A stretch of DNA of 64,000 nucleotides, taken from assembly GCA_031769625.1 (NCBI GenBank), contig JAUIMM010000741.1, forward strand, positions 62,001 through 126,000. Reading direction: 5' to 3'. The stretch comes from Taudactylus pleione (taxonomy: Eukaryota > Chordata > Amphibia > Anura > Myobatrachidae). Below the pieces are notes generated by a model. The model worked only from the letters and a program-made list of their open reading frames with translations. It was not told the DNA's origin and ran no database searches. A program made the position numbers and the translations under genes. Positions 9,932 to 24,700 of this stretch are shown here, one piece after another; position 1 is the stretch's first letter; each line of letters starts with the position of its first letter.

Positions 9932-12399
9932 CGGTATCTCAACGCAGGGTGGAGCAATTACCCCGGTATCACACTGCAGTATTATCTCAGTGCTGGGTGC
10001 AGCAATTACCCCGGTATCACAGAATTATCTCAGTGCTGGGTGCAGCAATTACCCCGTTATTACACTACAGTATTATCTGAGTGCTGGGTGAAGCAATTAT
10101 CCCAGTATCACACTACAGTATTATCTCAGGGCTGGGTGCAGGAATTACCCCGGTATCACACTACAGTATTATCTCAGTGCTGGGTGCAGCAATTACCCTG
10201 GTATCACACTACAGTACTATCTCAGCGCTGGGTGCAGCAATCACCCCTGTATCACGCTACAGTATTATATCTGTGCTGGGACCAGCAATTACCCCGTTAT
10301 CACACTACAGTATTATCTGAGTGCTGGGTGATGCAATTATCCCAGTATCACACTACAGTATTATCTCAGTGCTGGGTGCAGCAATTACCCCGGTATCACA
10401 CTACAGTATTATCTCAGCGCTGGGTGCAGCAATTGTCCCGGTATCACACTACAGTATTATCTCAGTGCTGGGAGCAGCAATTGCCCCAGTATCACAGTAC
10501 AGTATTATCTCAGTGCTGGGTGCAGCAATTACCCCGGTATTACACTACAGTACTATCTCAGCGCTGGGTGCAGCAATTACCCCGGTATCACACTACAGTA
10601 TTATCTCAGCGCTGGGTGCAGCAATTACCCCATTATCACACAACAGTATTATCTCAGTGGAGGATGCAGCAATTACCCCGTTATAACACTACAGTATTAT
10701 ATCAGTGCTGGGTGCAGCAATTACCCCAGTAGCAGTATCACACTACCGAATTATCTCAGTGCCGAGTGCAGCAATTACCCCGTTATCACACTACAATTTT
10801 ATATCAGTTCTGGGTACAGCAATTACCCCGGTTTCTCAGTACAGTATTATCTCAGTGCTGGGTGCAGCAATTACCTCGGTATCACACTACAGTATTATCT
10901 CAGTGCTGGGTGCAGCAATTATCCTGGTATCACACTACAGTATTATCTCAGCGCTGGGTGCAGCAATTACCCCAGTATCACATTATAGTATTATCTCAGC
11001 ACTGGGTGCAGCAATTACCCCGGTATCACACTACAGTATTATCTCAGTGCTGGGTGCAGCAATTACCCCGGTATCACACTACAGTATTATCTCAGTGTTG
11101 GGTGCAGCAATTACCGCAGTATCACACTATTATCTCTGTGCTGGGTGCAGCAATTACCCCGGTATCACACTACAGTATTATCTGAGTGCTAGGTGCAGCA
11201 ATTACCCCCGGTATCACACTACAGTATTATCTCAGTGCTGGGTGCAGTAATTACCCCGGTATCACACTACAGTATTATCTCAGTGCTGGGTGAAGCAATT
11301 ATCCCAGTATCACACTATAGTATTATCTCAGTGCTGGGTGCAGCAATTTCCCCAGTATCACTCTACAGTATTATCTCAGTGTTGGGTGCAGCAATTATCC
11401 CGGTATCACACTACAGAATTATCTCAGTGCTGGGTGCAGCAATTACCCCGGTATCACACTAGGAGCAGCAATTACCCCGGTTTCTCACTACAGTATTATC
11501 TCAGTGCTGGGTGCAGCAATTACCCTGGTATCACACTATTATCTCAGTGCTGGGTGCAGCAATTACCCCAGTATCACACTACAGTATTATCTCAGTGCTG
11601 GGTGCAGCAATAACCCTGGTATCACACTACAGTATTATCTCAGCGCTGGGTGCAGCAATTGCCCCGGTATCACACTATAGTATTATCTCAGTGCTGGGTG
11701 CAGCAATTACCCCGGGATCACACTACAGTATTATCTCAGTGCTGGGTGCAGCAATTACCCCGGTATCACACAACAATACTATCTCAGTGCTGGGTGCAGC
11801 AATTACCCCGGTATCACACTACAGTATTATCTCAGTGCTGGGTGCAGCAATTACCCCGGTATCACACTATTATCTCAGTATTGGGTGCAGCAATTACCCC
11901 GTTATCACACTATTATCTCAGCGCTGGGTGCAGCAATTACCCCGGTATCACACTACAGTATTATCTCAGCGCTGGGTGCAGCAATTACCCCGTTATCACA
12001 CTACAGTATTATCTCAGCGCTGGGCGCAGCAATTACCCCGGTATCACACTACAGTGTTATCTCAGCACTGGGTGCAGCAATTACCCTGGTATCACACTAC
12101 AGTATTAACTCAGGGTTGGGTGCAGCAATTACCCAACTATAACACTACAGTATTATCTCAGCGCTGGGTGCAGCAATTACCCCGTTATCACACTACAGTA
12201 TTATTTCAGCGCTGGGTGCAGCAATTTCCCCTGTATAACACTACAGTATTATCTCAGTGCTGGGTGCAGCAATTACCCCGGTATCAAAATACAGTATTAT
12301 CTGAGTGCAGGGTGCAGCAATTACCCCGGTATCACACTACAGTTTTACCTCAGCGCTTGGTGCAGCAATTACCCCAGTATCACACTACAGTATTATCTC

Positions 12400-15300
12400 A
12401 GGGTTGGGTGCAGCATTTACCCAACTATAACACTACAGAATAATCTCAGCACAGGGTGAAGCAATTACCCCGATATCACATTACAGTATTATCACAGTGC
12501 TGGGTGCAGTAATTACCCCAGTATCACACTACAGTATTATCTCAGTGCAGGGTGCAGCAATTTCCCCGGTATCACACTACAGTATTATCTCAGTGCTGGG
12601 GGCAGCAATTACCCCCAGTATCACACTACAGTATTATCTCAGTGCTGGGTGCAGCAATTACCCTGGTATCACACTACAGTATTATCTCAGCGCTGGGTGC
12701 AGCAATTACCCCGGTATCACACTACAGTATTATCTCAGTGCTGGGAGCAGCAATTACCCCGGTATCACACTACAGTATTATCTCAGTGCTGGGTGAAACA
12801 ATTATCCCAGTATCACACTTTAGTATTATCTCAGTGCTGGGTGCAGCAATTTCCCCAGTATCACTCTACAGTATTATCTCAGTGCTGGGTGCAGCAATTA
12901 TCCCGGTATCAGACTACAGTATTATCTCAGTGCTTGGTGCAGCAATTACCCTGGTATCACACTATTATCTCAGTGCTGGGAGCAGCAATTACATCGGTTT
13001 CTCACTACAGTATTATCTCAGTGCAGGGTGCAGCAATTACCCTGGTATCACACTATTATCTAAGTGCTGGGTGCAGCAATTACCCCAGTATCACACTACA
13101 GTATTACCTCAGTGCTGGGTGCAGCAATAACCCTGGTATCACACTACAGTATTATCTCAGCGCTGGGTGCAGCAATTACCCCTGTATCACACTATAGTAT
13201 TATCTCAGTGCTGGGTGCAGCAATTACCCCGGTATCACACAACAATATTATCTCAGTGCTGGGTGCAGCAATTACCCCGGTATCACACTACAGTATTATC
13301 TCAGTGCTGGGTGCAGCAATTACCCCGGTATCACACTATTATCTCAGTGCGGGGTGCAGCAATTACCCCGTTATCACACTATTATCTCAGCGCTGGGTGC
13401 AGCAATTACCCCAGTATCACACTACAGTATTATCTCATTGCTGGGTGCAGCAATTTCCCCGGGATCACACTACAGTATTATCTCAGTGCTGGGTGCAGCA
13501 ATTACCCCAGTATCACACTACAGTATTATCTCAGGGTTGGGTGCAGCAATTACCCAACTTTAACACTACAGAATTATCTCAGCACAGGGTGAAGCAATTA
13601 CCCCGATATCACATTACAGTATTATCACAGTGCTGGGTGCAGCAATTACCCCCAGTATCACACTACAGTATTATCTCAGTGCTGGGTGCAGCAATTACCC
13701 TGGTATCACACTACAGTATTATCTCAGCGCTGGGTGCAGCAATTACCCCGGTATCACACTACAGTATTATCTCAGTGCTGGGAGCAGCAATTACCCCAGT
13801 ATCACACTAGAGTATTATCTCAGTGCTGGGTGAAGCAATTATCCCAGTATCACACTATAGTATTATCTCAGTGCTGGGTGCAGCAATTTCCCCAGTATCA
13901 CTCTACAGTATTATCTCAGTGCTGGGTGGAGCAATTATCCCGGTATCACACTACAGTATTATCTCAGTGCTTGGTGCAGCAATTACCAAGGTATCACACT
14001 ATTATCTTAGTGCTGGGATCAGCAATTACCCCGGTTTCTCACTACAGTATTATCTCAGTGCTGGGTGCAGCAATTACCCTGATATCACACTATTATCTCA
14101 GTGCTGGGTGCAGCAATTACCCCAGTATCACACTACAGTATTATCTCAGTGCTGGGTGCAGCAATAACCCTGGTATCACACTACAGTATTATCTCAGCGC
14201 TGGGTGCAGCAATTACCCCGGTATCACACTATAGTATTATCTCAGTGCTGGGTGCAGCAATTACCCTGGGGTCACACTACAGTATTATCTCAGTGCTGGG
14301 TGCAGCAATTACCCCGGTATCACACAACAATATTATCTCAGTGCTGGGTGCAGCAATTACCCCGGTATCACACTACAGTATTATCTCAGTGCTGGGTGCA
14401 GCAATTATCCCGGTAACACACTATTATCTCAGTGCTGGGTGCAGCAATTACCCCGTTATCACACTATTATCTCAGCTCTGGGTGCAGCAATTACCCCGGT
14501 TTCACACTACAGTATTATCTCAGCACTGGGTGCAGCAATTACCCCGCTATCACACTATAGTATTATCTCAGCGCTGGGTGCAGCAATTACCCTGGTATCA
14601 CACTACAGTATTATCTCAGTGCTGGGTGAAACAATTATCCCAGTATCACACTTTAGTATTATCTCAGTGCTGGGTGCAGCAATTTCCCCAGTATCACTCT
14701 ACAGTATTATCTCAGTGCTGGGTGCAGCAATTTCCCCAGTATCACTCTACAGTATTATCTCAGTGCTGGGTGCAGCAATTATCCCGGTATCAGACTACAG
14801 TATTATCTCAGTGCTTGGTGCAGCAATTACCCCGGTATCACACTATTATCTCAGTGCTGGGAGCAGCAATTACATCGGTTTCTCACTACAGTATTATCTC
14901 AGTGCTGGGTGCAGCAATTACCCCAGTATCACACTACAGTATTACATCAGTGCTGGGTGCAGCAATAACCCTGGTATCACACTACAGTATTATCTCAGCG
15001 CTGGGTGCAGCAATTACCCCTGTATCACACTATAGTATTATCTCAGTGCTGGGTGCAGCAATTACCCCGGGATCACACTACAGTATTATCTCAGTGCTGG
15101 GTGCAGCAATTACCCCGGTATCACACAACAATATTATCTCAGTGCTGGGTGCAGCAATTACCCCGGTATCACACTACAGTATTATCTCAGTGCTGGGTGC
15201 AGCAATTACTCCGGTATCACACTATTATCTCAGTGCGGGGTGCAGCAATTACCCCGTTATCACACTATTATCTCACCGCTGGGTGCAGCAATTACCCCAG

Positions 15301-18300
15301 TATCACACTACAGTATTATCTCATTGCTGGGTGCAGCAATTACCCCAGTATCACACTACAGTATTATCTCAGGGTTGGGTGCAGCAATTACCCAACTATA
15401 ACACTACAGAATTATCTCAGCACAGGGTGAAGCAATTACCCCGATATCACATTACAGTATTATCACAGTGCTGGGTGCAGCAATTACCCCCAGTATCACA
15501 CTACAGTATTATCTCAGTGCTGGGTGCAGCAATTACCCTGGTATCACACTACAGTATTATCTCAGCGCTGGGTGCAGCAATTACCCCGGTATCACACTAC
15601 AGTATTATCTCAGTGCTGGGAGCTGCAATTACCCCGGTATCACACTAGAGTATTATCTCAGTGCTGGGTGAAGCAATTATCCCAGTATCACACTACAGTA
15701 TTATCTCAGTGCTGGGTGCAGCAATTTTCCCAGTATCACTCTACAGTATTATCTGAGTGCTGGGTGCAGCAATTATCCCGGTATCACACTACAGTATTAT
15801 CTCAGTGCTTGGTGCAGCAATTACCCAGGTATCACACTATTATCTTAGTGCTGGGATCAGCAATTACCCCGGTTTCTCACTACAGTATTATCTCAGTGCT
15901 GGGTGCAGCAATTACCCTGGTATCACACTATTATCTCAGTGCTGGGTGCAGCAATTACCCCAGTATCACACTACAGTATTATCTCAGTGCTGGGTGCAGC
16001 AATAAACCTGGTATCACACTACAGTATTATCTCAGCGCTGGGTGCAGCAATTACCCCGGTATCACACTATAGTATTATCTCAGTGCTGGGTGCAGCAATT
16101 ACCCCGGTATCACACAACAATATTATCTCAGTGCTGGGTGCAGCAATTACCCCGGTATCACACTACAGTATTATCTCAGAGCTGGGTGCAGCAATTATCC
16201 CGGTAACACACTATTATCTCAGTGCTGGGTGCAGCAATTACCCCGTTATCACACTATTATCTCAGCGCTGGGTGCAGCAATTACCCCGGTTTCACACTAC
16301 AGTATTATCTCAGCGCTGGGTGCAGCAATTACCCCGCTATCACACTATAGTATTATCTCAGCGCTGGGTGCAGCAATTACCCCAGTATCACACTACAGTA
16401 TTATCTCAGCGCTGGGTGCAGCAATTACCCCGTTATCACACTACAGTATTATCTCAGCGCTAGGTGCAGCAATTACCCCGGTATCACACTACAGTGTTAT
16501 CTCAGCGCTGGGTGCAGCAATTACCCCGGTATCACACTACAGTATTATCTCAGTGCTGGGTGCAGCAATTACCCCAGTATCACACTACAGTATTACATCA
16601 GTGCTGGGTGCAGCAATAACCCTGGTATCACACTACAGTATTATCTCAGCGCTGGGTGCAGCAATTACCCCTGTATCACACTATAGTATTATCTCAGTGC
16701 TGGGTGCAGCAATTACCCCGGGATCACACTACAGTATTATCTCAGTGCTGGGTGCTGCAATTACCCCGGTATCACACAACAATATTATCTCAGTGCTGGG
16801 TGCAGCAATTACCCCGGTTTCACACTACAGTATTATCTCAGTGCTGGGTGCAGCAATTACTCCGGTATCACACTATTATCTCAGTGCGGGGTGCAGCAAT
16901 TACCCCGTTATCACACTATTATCTCACCGCTGGGTGCAGCAATTACCCCAGTATCACACTACAGTATTATCTCATTGCTGGGTGCAGCAATTTCCCCGGT
17001 GTCACACTACAGTATTATCTCAGCGCTGGGTGCAGCAATTACCCCAGTATCACACTACAGTATTATCTCAGGGTTGGGTGCAGCAATTACCCAACTATAA
17101 CACTACAGAATTATCTCAGCACAGGGTGAAGCAATTACCCCGATATCACATTACAGTATTATCACAGTGCTGGGTGCAGCAATTACCCCCAGTATCACAC
17201 TACAGTATTATCTCAGTGCTGGGTGCAGCAATTACCCTGGTATCACACTACAGTATTATCTCAGCGCTGGGTGCAGCAATTACCCCGTTATCACACTACA
17301 GTATTATCTCAGTGCTGGGAGCTGCAATTACCCCGGTATCACACTACAGTATTATCTCAGTGCTGGGTGAAGCAATTATCCCAGTATCACACTACAGTAT
17401 TATCTCAGTGCTGGGTGCAGCAATTTCCCCAGTATCACTCTACAGTATTATCTGAGTGCTGGGTGCAGCAATTATCCCGGTATCACACTACAGTATTATC
17501 TCAGTGCTTGGTGCAGCAATTACCCAGGTATCACACTATTATCTTAGTGCTGGGATCAGCAATTACCCCGGTTTCTCACTACAGTATTATCTCAGTGCTG
17601 GGTGCAGCAATTACCCTGGTATCACACTATTATCTCAGTGTAGGGTGCAGCAATTACCCCAGTATCACACTACAGTATTATCTCAGTGCTGGGTGCAGCA
17701 ATAACCCTGGTATCACACTACAGTATTATCTCAGCGCTCGGTGCAGCAATTACCCCGGTATCACACTATAGTATTATCTCAGTGCTGGGTGCAGCAATTA
17801 CCCCGGGATCACACTACAGTATTATCTCAGTGCTGGGTGCAGCAATTACCACGGTATCACACAACAATATTATCTCAGTGCTGGGTGCAGCAATTACCCC
17901 GGTATCACACTACAGTATTATCTCAGAGCTGGGTGCAGCAATTATCCCGGTAACACACTATTACCTCAGTGCTGGGTGCAGCAATTACCCCGTTATCACA
18001 CTATTATCTCAGCGCTGGGTGAAGCAATTACCCCGGTTTCACACTACAGTATTATCTCAGCGCTGGGTGCAGCAATTACCCCGCTATCACACTATAGTAT
18101 TATCTCAGCGCTGGGTGCAGCAATTACCCCAGTATTACACTACAGTATTATCTCAGCGCTGGGTGCAGCAATTACCCCGTTATCACACTACAGTATTATC
18201 TCAGCGCTAGGTGCAGCAATTACCCCGGTATCACACTACAGTGTTATCTCAGCGCTGGGTGCAGCAATTACCCCGTTATCACACTACAGTATTATTTCAG

Positions 18301-18600
18301 CGCTGGGTGCAGCAATTTCCCCTGTATCACACTACAGTGTTATCTCAGCGCAGGGTGCAGCAATTACCCCAGTATCAAAATACAGTATTATCTGAGTGCA
18401 GAGTGCAGCAATTACCCCGGTATCACACTACAGTGTTACCTCAGCGCTTGGTGCAGCAATTACCCCAGTATCACACTACAGTATTATCTCAGGGTTTGGT
18501 GCAGCAATTACCCAACTATAACACTACAGAATTATCTCAGCACAGGGTGAAGCAATTACCCCGATATCACATTACAATATTATCACAGTGCTGGGTGCAG
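12400..18600 (+). repeat. Older higher-order repeat domain of array 3 (1.1-1.8 kb blocks)
   Basis: A marker monomer 'acagggtgaagcaattaccc' followed by 'cgatatcacattacag' occurs at 12451, 13584, 15422, 17121 and 18542. The spacings are 1133, 1838, 1699 and 1421 bp. Between markers the same order of variant monomers recurs, for example the 'acccccagtatcac' monomer just after the marker in the first four blocks. Blocks have gained or lost monomers and differ by substitutions, so this layer is older than the 9.6- and 5.0-kb duplications further right. Confidence 0.8.
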
Positions 18601-18788
18601 CAATTACCCCGGTATCACACTATTATCTCAGCGCTGGGTGCAGCAATTGCCCCGGTATCACACTACAGTATTATCTCAGTGCTGGGTGCAGCAATTACCC
18701 CGGTATCACACTATTATCTCAGCGCTGGGTGCAGCAATTGCCCCGGTATCACACTACAGTATTATCTCAGTGTTGGGTGCAGCAATTA

Positions 18789-21700
18789 CCCCGGTATCAC
18801 ACTACAGTATTATCTCAGTGCTGGGTGCAGCAATTACCCCGGTATCACACTATTAACTCAGTTTTGGGTGCAGCAATTAACCCGGTATCACACTACAGTA
18901 TTACCTCAGTGCTGGGGGCAGCAATTACCCCGGTATCACACTACAGCATTATCTCAGTGCTGGGAGCAGCAATTACCCTGCTATCACACTACAGTATTAT
19001 CTCAGTGCTGGGTGCAGCAATTACCCCAGTATCACACAACAGTATTAATTCAGTGCTGGGTGCAGCAATTACCCTGGGATCACACTATTATCTCAGTGCT
19101 GGGTGCAACAATTACCCTGGTATCACACTACAGTATTATCTCAGCGCTGGGTGCAGCAATTATCCCAGTATCACATTACAGTATTATCTCAGTGCTGGGT
19201 GCAGCAATTACCCCGGTATCACACGACAATATTATCTCAGTGCTGGGTGCAGCAATTAGCCCGATATCACACTACAATATTCTCTCAGTGCTGGGTGCAG
19301 CAATTACCCCGGTATCACCCTACAGTATTTTCTCAGTGCAGGGTGCAGCAATTACCCCAATATCACACTACTATCCTAGTGCAGGGTGCAGCAATTACCC
19401 CGGTATCTCACTACAGTATTATCTCAGTGCTGGGTGCAGCAAATACCCTGGTATCACACTACAGTATTATCTCAGTGCTGGGTGCAGCAATTACCCCGGT
19501 ATCACACTACAGTATTATCTCAGTGCTGGGTGCAGCAATTTCCCCAGAATCACACTACAGTATTATCTCAGCGCTGGGTGCAGCAATTACCCTGGTATCA
19601 CACTATCATCTCAGCGCTGGGTGCAGAAATTTCCCCAGTATCACACTACAGTATTATCTCAGTGCTGGGTGTAGCAATTTCCCCGGAATCACACTACAGT
19701 ATTATCTCAGCGCTGGGTGCAGCAATTACCCTGGTATCACACTATTATCTCAGTGCTGGGTGCAGCAATTTCCCCGGTATCACACTACAGTATTATCTCA
19801 GCGCTGGGTGCAGCAATTACCCTGGTATCACACTATTATCTCAGTGCTGGATGCAGCAATTTCCCCGATATCACACTACAGTATATCTCAGCGCTGGGTG
19901 CAGCAATTACCCTGGTGTCACACTACATTATTATCTCAGTGCTGGGTGCAGCAATTACCCCAGTATATCACACTACAGTATTATCTCAGTGCTGGGTGCA
20001 GCAATTACCCCGGTATCACACTATTATCTCAGCACTGGGTGCGGCAATTACCCTGGTATCACACTACAGTATTATCTCAGTGCTGGGTGCAGCAATTACC
20101 CAGGTTTATCACACTACAGTATTATATCAGTGCTGGGTGCAGCAATTACCCCGGTATCACACTACAGTATTGTCTGAGTGCTGGGTGCAGCAATTACCCT
20201 GGTATCACACTACAGTATTATCTCAGTGCTGGGTGGAGCAATTACCCCTGTATCACACTATTATCTCAGTGCTGGGTGCAGCAATTACCCTGGTATCACA
20301 CTACAGTATTATCTCAGCGCTGGGTACAGCAATTACCCTGGTATCACACTACAGTATTATCTCAGTGCTGGGTGCAGCAATTACCCCGGTATCACATTAC
20401 AGTATTATCTGAGTGCTCGGTGAAGCAATTATCCCAGTATCACACTACAGTATTAACTCAGTGCTGGGTGCAGCAATTACCCCAGTATCACACTACAGTC
20501 TTATTTCAGCGCTGGGTGCAGAAATTTCCCCGGTATCACACTACAGTATTATCTCAGCGCTGGGTGCAGCAATTACCCTGGTATCACACTACAGTATTAT
20601 CTCAGTCCTGGGTGCAGCAATTACCCTGGTATCACACTGCAGTATTATCTCAGCGCTAGGTTCAGCAATTACCACGATATCACACTACAGTATTATCTCA
20701 GTGCTGGGTGCAGCAATTACCCCAGTATCACACTACAGTATTATCTCATGCATGGGGTGCAGCAATTACCCCGGTATCTCACTACAGTATTATCTCAGTG
20801 CTGGGTGCAGCAATTACCCTGGTATCACACTACAGTATTATCTCAGTGCTGGGTGCAGCAATTACCCTGGTATATCATACTTTTATCTTAGTGCTGGGTG
20901 CAGCAATTAGCCCGGTATCTCACTACAGTATTATCTCAGTGCTGGGTGCAGCATTTACCACGGTATCACACTATTATCTCAGCGCTGGGTGCGGCAATTA
21001 CCCCATTATCACACTACAGTATTATCTCAGTGCTGGGTCCAGCAATTACCCTGGTATCACACTACAGTATTATCTCATGCGTGGGGTGCAGCAATTACCC
21101 CGGTATCACACTATTATCTCAGTGCTGTGTGCAGCAATTACCCTGGTATCACACTATTATCTCAGTGCTGGGTGCAGCAATTTCCCCGGTATCACACTAC
21201 AGTATTATCTCAGTGCTGGGTGCAGCAATTACCCTGGTATCACACTACAGTATTATCTCAGTGCTGGGTGCAGCAATTACCCTGGTATCACACTGCAGTA
21301 TTATCTCAGCGCTGGGTTCAGCAATTACTCCGGTATCACACAGCAGTATTATCTCAGTGCTGGGTGCAGCAATTACCCCGGTATCACACTACAGTATTAT
21401 CTCAGTGCTGGGAGCAGCAATTACCCCGGTATCACACTACAGTATTATCTCAGCGCTGGGTGCAGCAATTACCCCGGTATCACACTACAGTATTATCTCA
21501 GTGCTGGGTGCAGCAATTACCCCGGGATCACACTATTATCTCAGTGCTGGGTGCAACAATTACCCTGGTATCACACTACAGTATTATCTCAGCGTTGGGT
21601 GCAGCAATTACCCCGGTATCACATTACAGTATTATCTCAGTGCTGGGTGCAGCAATTACCCCGGTATCACACTACAGTATTATCTGAGTGCTGGGTGAAG

Positions 21701-24700
21701 CAATTATCCCAGTATCACACTACAGTATTATCTCAGTGCTGGGTGCAGCAATTATCCCGATATCACACTACAATATTATCTCAGTGCTGGGTGCAGCAAT
21801 TACCCCGGTATCACACTACAGTATTATCTCAGTGCTGGATGGAGCAATTTCCCCGTTATCACACTACTATCTCAGTGCTGGGTGCAGCAATTACCCCAGT
21901 ATCTCACTACAGTATTATCTCAGTGCTGGGTGCAGCAATTACCCCGGTATCACACTACAGTATTATCTCAGTGCTGGGTGCAGCAATTACCCCGGTATCA
22001 CACTATTATCTCAGTGCTGGGTGCAGCAATTACCCCGGTATCACACTATCATCTCAGCGCTGGGTGCAGCAATATCCCCGGTATCACACTACAGTATTAT
22101 CTCAGCGTTGGGTGCAGCAATTTCCCTGGTATCACACTACAGTATTATCTCAGTGTTGGGTGCAGCAATTACCCCGGTATCACACTACAGTATTATCTCA
22201 GTGCTGGGTGCAGCAATTACCCTGGTATCACACTATTAACTCAGTTTTGGGTGCAGCAATTACCCTGGGATCACACTATTATCTCAGTGCTGGGTACAAC
22301 AATTACCCTGGTATCACACTACAGTATTATCTCAGCGCTGGGTGCAGCAATTATCCCGGTATCACATTACAGTATTATCTCAGTGCTGGGTGCAGCAATT
22401 ACCCCGGTATCACACTACAGTATTATCTCAGTGCTGGCTGCAGCAATTAGCCCGATATCACACTACAGTATTATCTCAGTGCTGGATGGAGCAATTACCC
22501 CGTTATCACACTACTATCTCAGTGCTGGGAGCAGCAATTACCCCAGTATCTCACTACAGTATTATCTCAGTGCTGGGTTCAGCAATTACCCCGGTATCAC
22601 ACTACAGTATTATCTCCGTGCTGGGTGCAGCAATTACCCCGGTATCACACTATTATCTCAGTGCTGGGTGCAGCAATTACCCCGGTATCACACTATCATC
22701 TCAGCGCTGGGTGCAGCAATATCCCCGGTATCACACTACAGTATTATCTCAGCGTTGGGTGCAGCAATTTCCCCGGTATCACACTACAGTATTATCTCAG
22801 TGTTGGGTGCAGCAATTACCCCGGTATCACACTACAGTATTATCTCAGTGCTGGGTGCAGCAATTACCCCGGTATCACACTATTAACTCAGTTTTGGGTG
22901 TAGCAATTATCCCGGTATCACACTACAGTATAACCTCAGTGCTGGGGGCAGCAATTACCCCGGTATCACACTAAGTATTATCTCAGTGCTGGGTGCAGCA
23001 ATTACACCGGTATCACACTACAGTATTATCTCAGTGCTGGGAGCAGCAATTACCCCGCTATCACACTACAGTATTATCTCAGTGCTGGGTGCAGCAATAA
23101 TCCCAGTATCACACAACAGTATTAATTCAGTGCTGGGTGCAGCAATTACCCTGGGATCACACTATTATCTCAGTGCTGGGTACAACAATTACCCTGGTAT
23201 CACACTACAGTATTATCTCAGCGCTGGGTGCAGCAATTATCCCGGTATCACATTACAGTATTATCTCAGTGCTGGGTTCAGCAATTACCCCGGTATCACA
23301 CTACAGTATTATCTCAGTGCTGGGTGCAGCAATTAGCCCGATATCACACTACAATATTATCTCAGTGCTGGGTGCAGCAATTACCCCGGTATCACACTAC
23401 AGTATTTTCTCAGTGCTGGGTGCAGCAATTACCCTAGTATCACACTACTATCCTAGTGCAGGGTGCAGCAATTACCCCGGTATCTCACTACAGTATTATC
23501 TCAGTGCTGGGTGCAGCAAATACCCTGGTATCACACTACAGTATTATCTCAGTGCTGGGTGCAGCAATTACCCCGGTATCACACTACTGTATTATCTCAC
23601 TGCTGGGTGCAGCAATTTCTCCGGAATCACACTACAGTATTATCTCAGCGCTGGGTGCAGCAATTACCCCGATATCACACTATCATCTCAGCGCTGGGTG
23701 CAGCAATTTCCCCAGTATCACACTTCAGTATTATCTCAGTGCTGGGTGCAGCAATTTCCCCGGAATCACACTACAGTATTATCTCAACGCTGGGTGCAGC
23801 AATTACCCTGGTATCACACTATTATCTCAGTGCTGGGTGCAGCAATTTCCCCGGTATCACACTACAGTATTATCTCAGCGCTGGGTGCAGCAATTACCCT
23901 GGTATCACACTATTATCTCAGTGCTGGATGCAGCAATTTCCCCGGTATCACACTACAGTATTATCTCAGCGCTGGGTGCAGCAATTACCCTGGTATCACA
24001 CTACATTAGTATCTCACTGCTGGGTGCAGCAATTACCCCGGTATATCACACTACAGTATTATCTCAGTGCTGGGTGCAGCAATTACACAGGTATCACACT
24101 ATTATCTCAGCACTGGGTGCGGCAATTACCCTGGTATCACACTACAGTATTATCTCAGTGCTGGGTACAGCAATTACCCCGGTTTATGACACTACAGTAT
24201 TATCTCAGTGCTGGGTGCAGCAATTTCCCCGGTATGACACTACAGTATTATCTCAGTGCTGGGTGCAGCAATTACCCCGGTATCACACTACAGTATTATC
24301 TCAGTGCTGGGTGCAGCAATTACCCTGGTATCACACTACAGTATTATCTCAGTGCTGGGTGGAGCAATTACCCCTGTATCACACTATTATCTAAGTGCTG
24401 GGTGCAGCAATTACCCTGGTATCACACTACAGTATTATCTCAGCGCTGGGTACAGCAATTACCCTGGTATCACACTACAGTATTATCTCAGTGCTGGGTG
24501 CAGCAATTACCCCGGTATCACACTACAGTATTATCTGAGTGCTGGGTGAAGCAATTATCCCAGTATCACACCACAGTATTAACTCAGTGCTGGGTGCAGC
24601 AATTACCCCAGTATCACACTACAGTCTTATTTCAGCGCTGGGTGCAGAAATTTCCCCGGTATCACACTACAGTATTATCTCAGCGCTGGGTGCAGCAATT

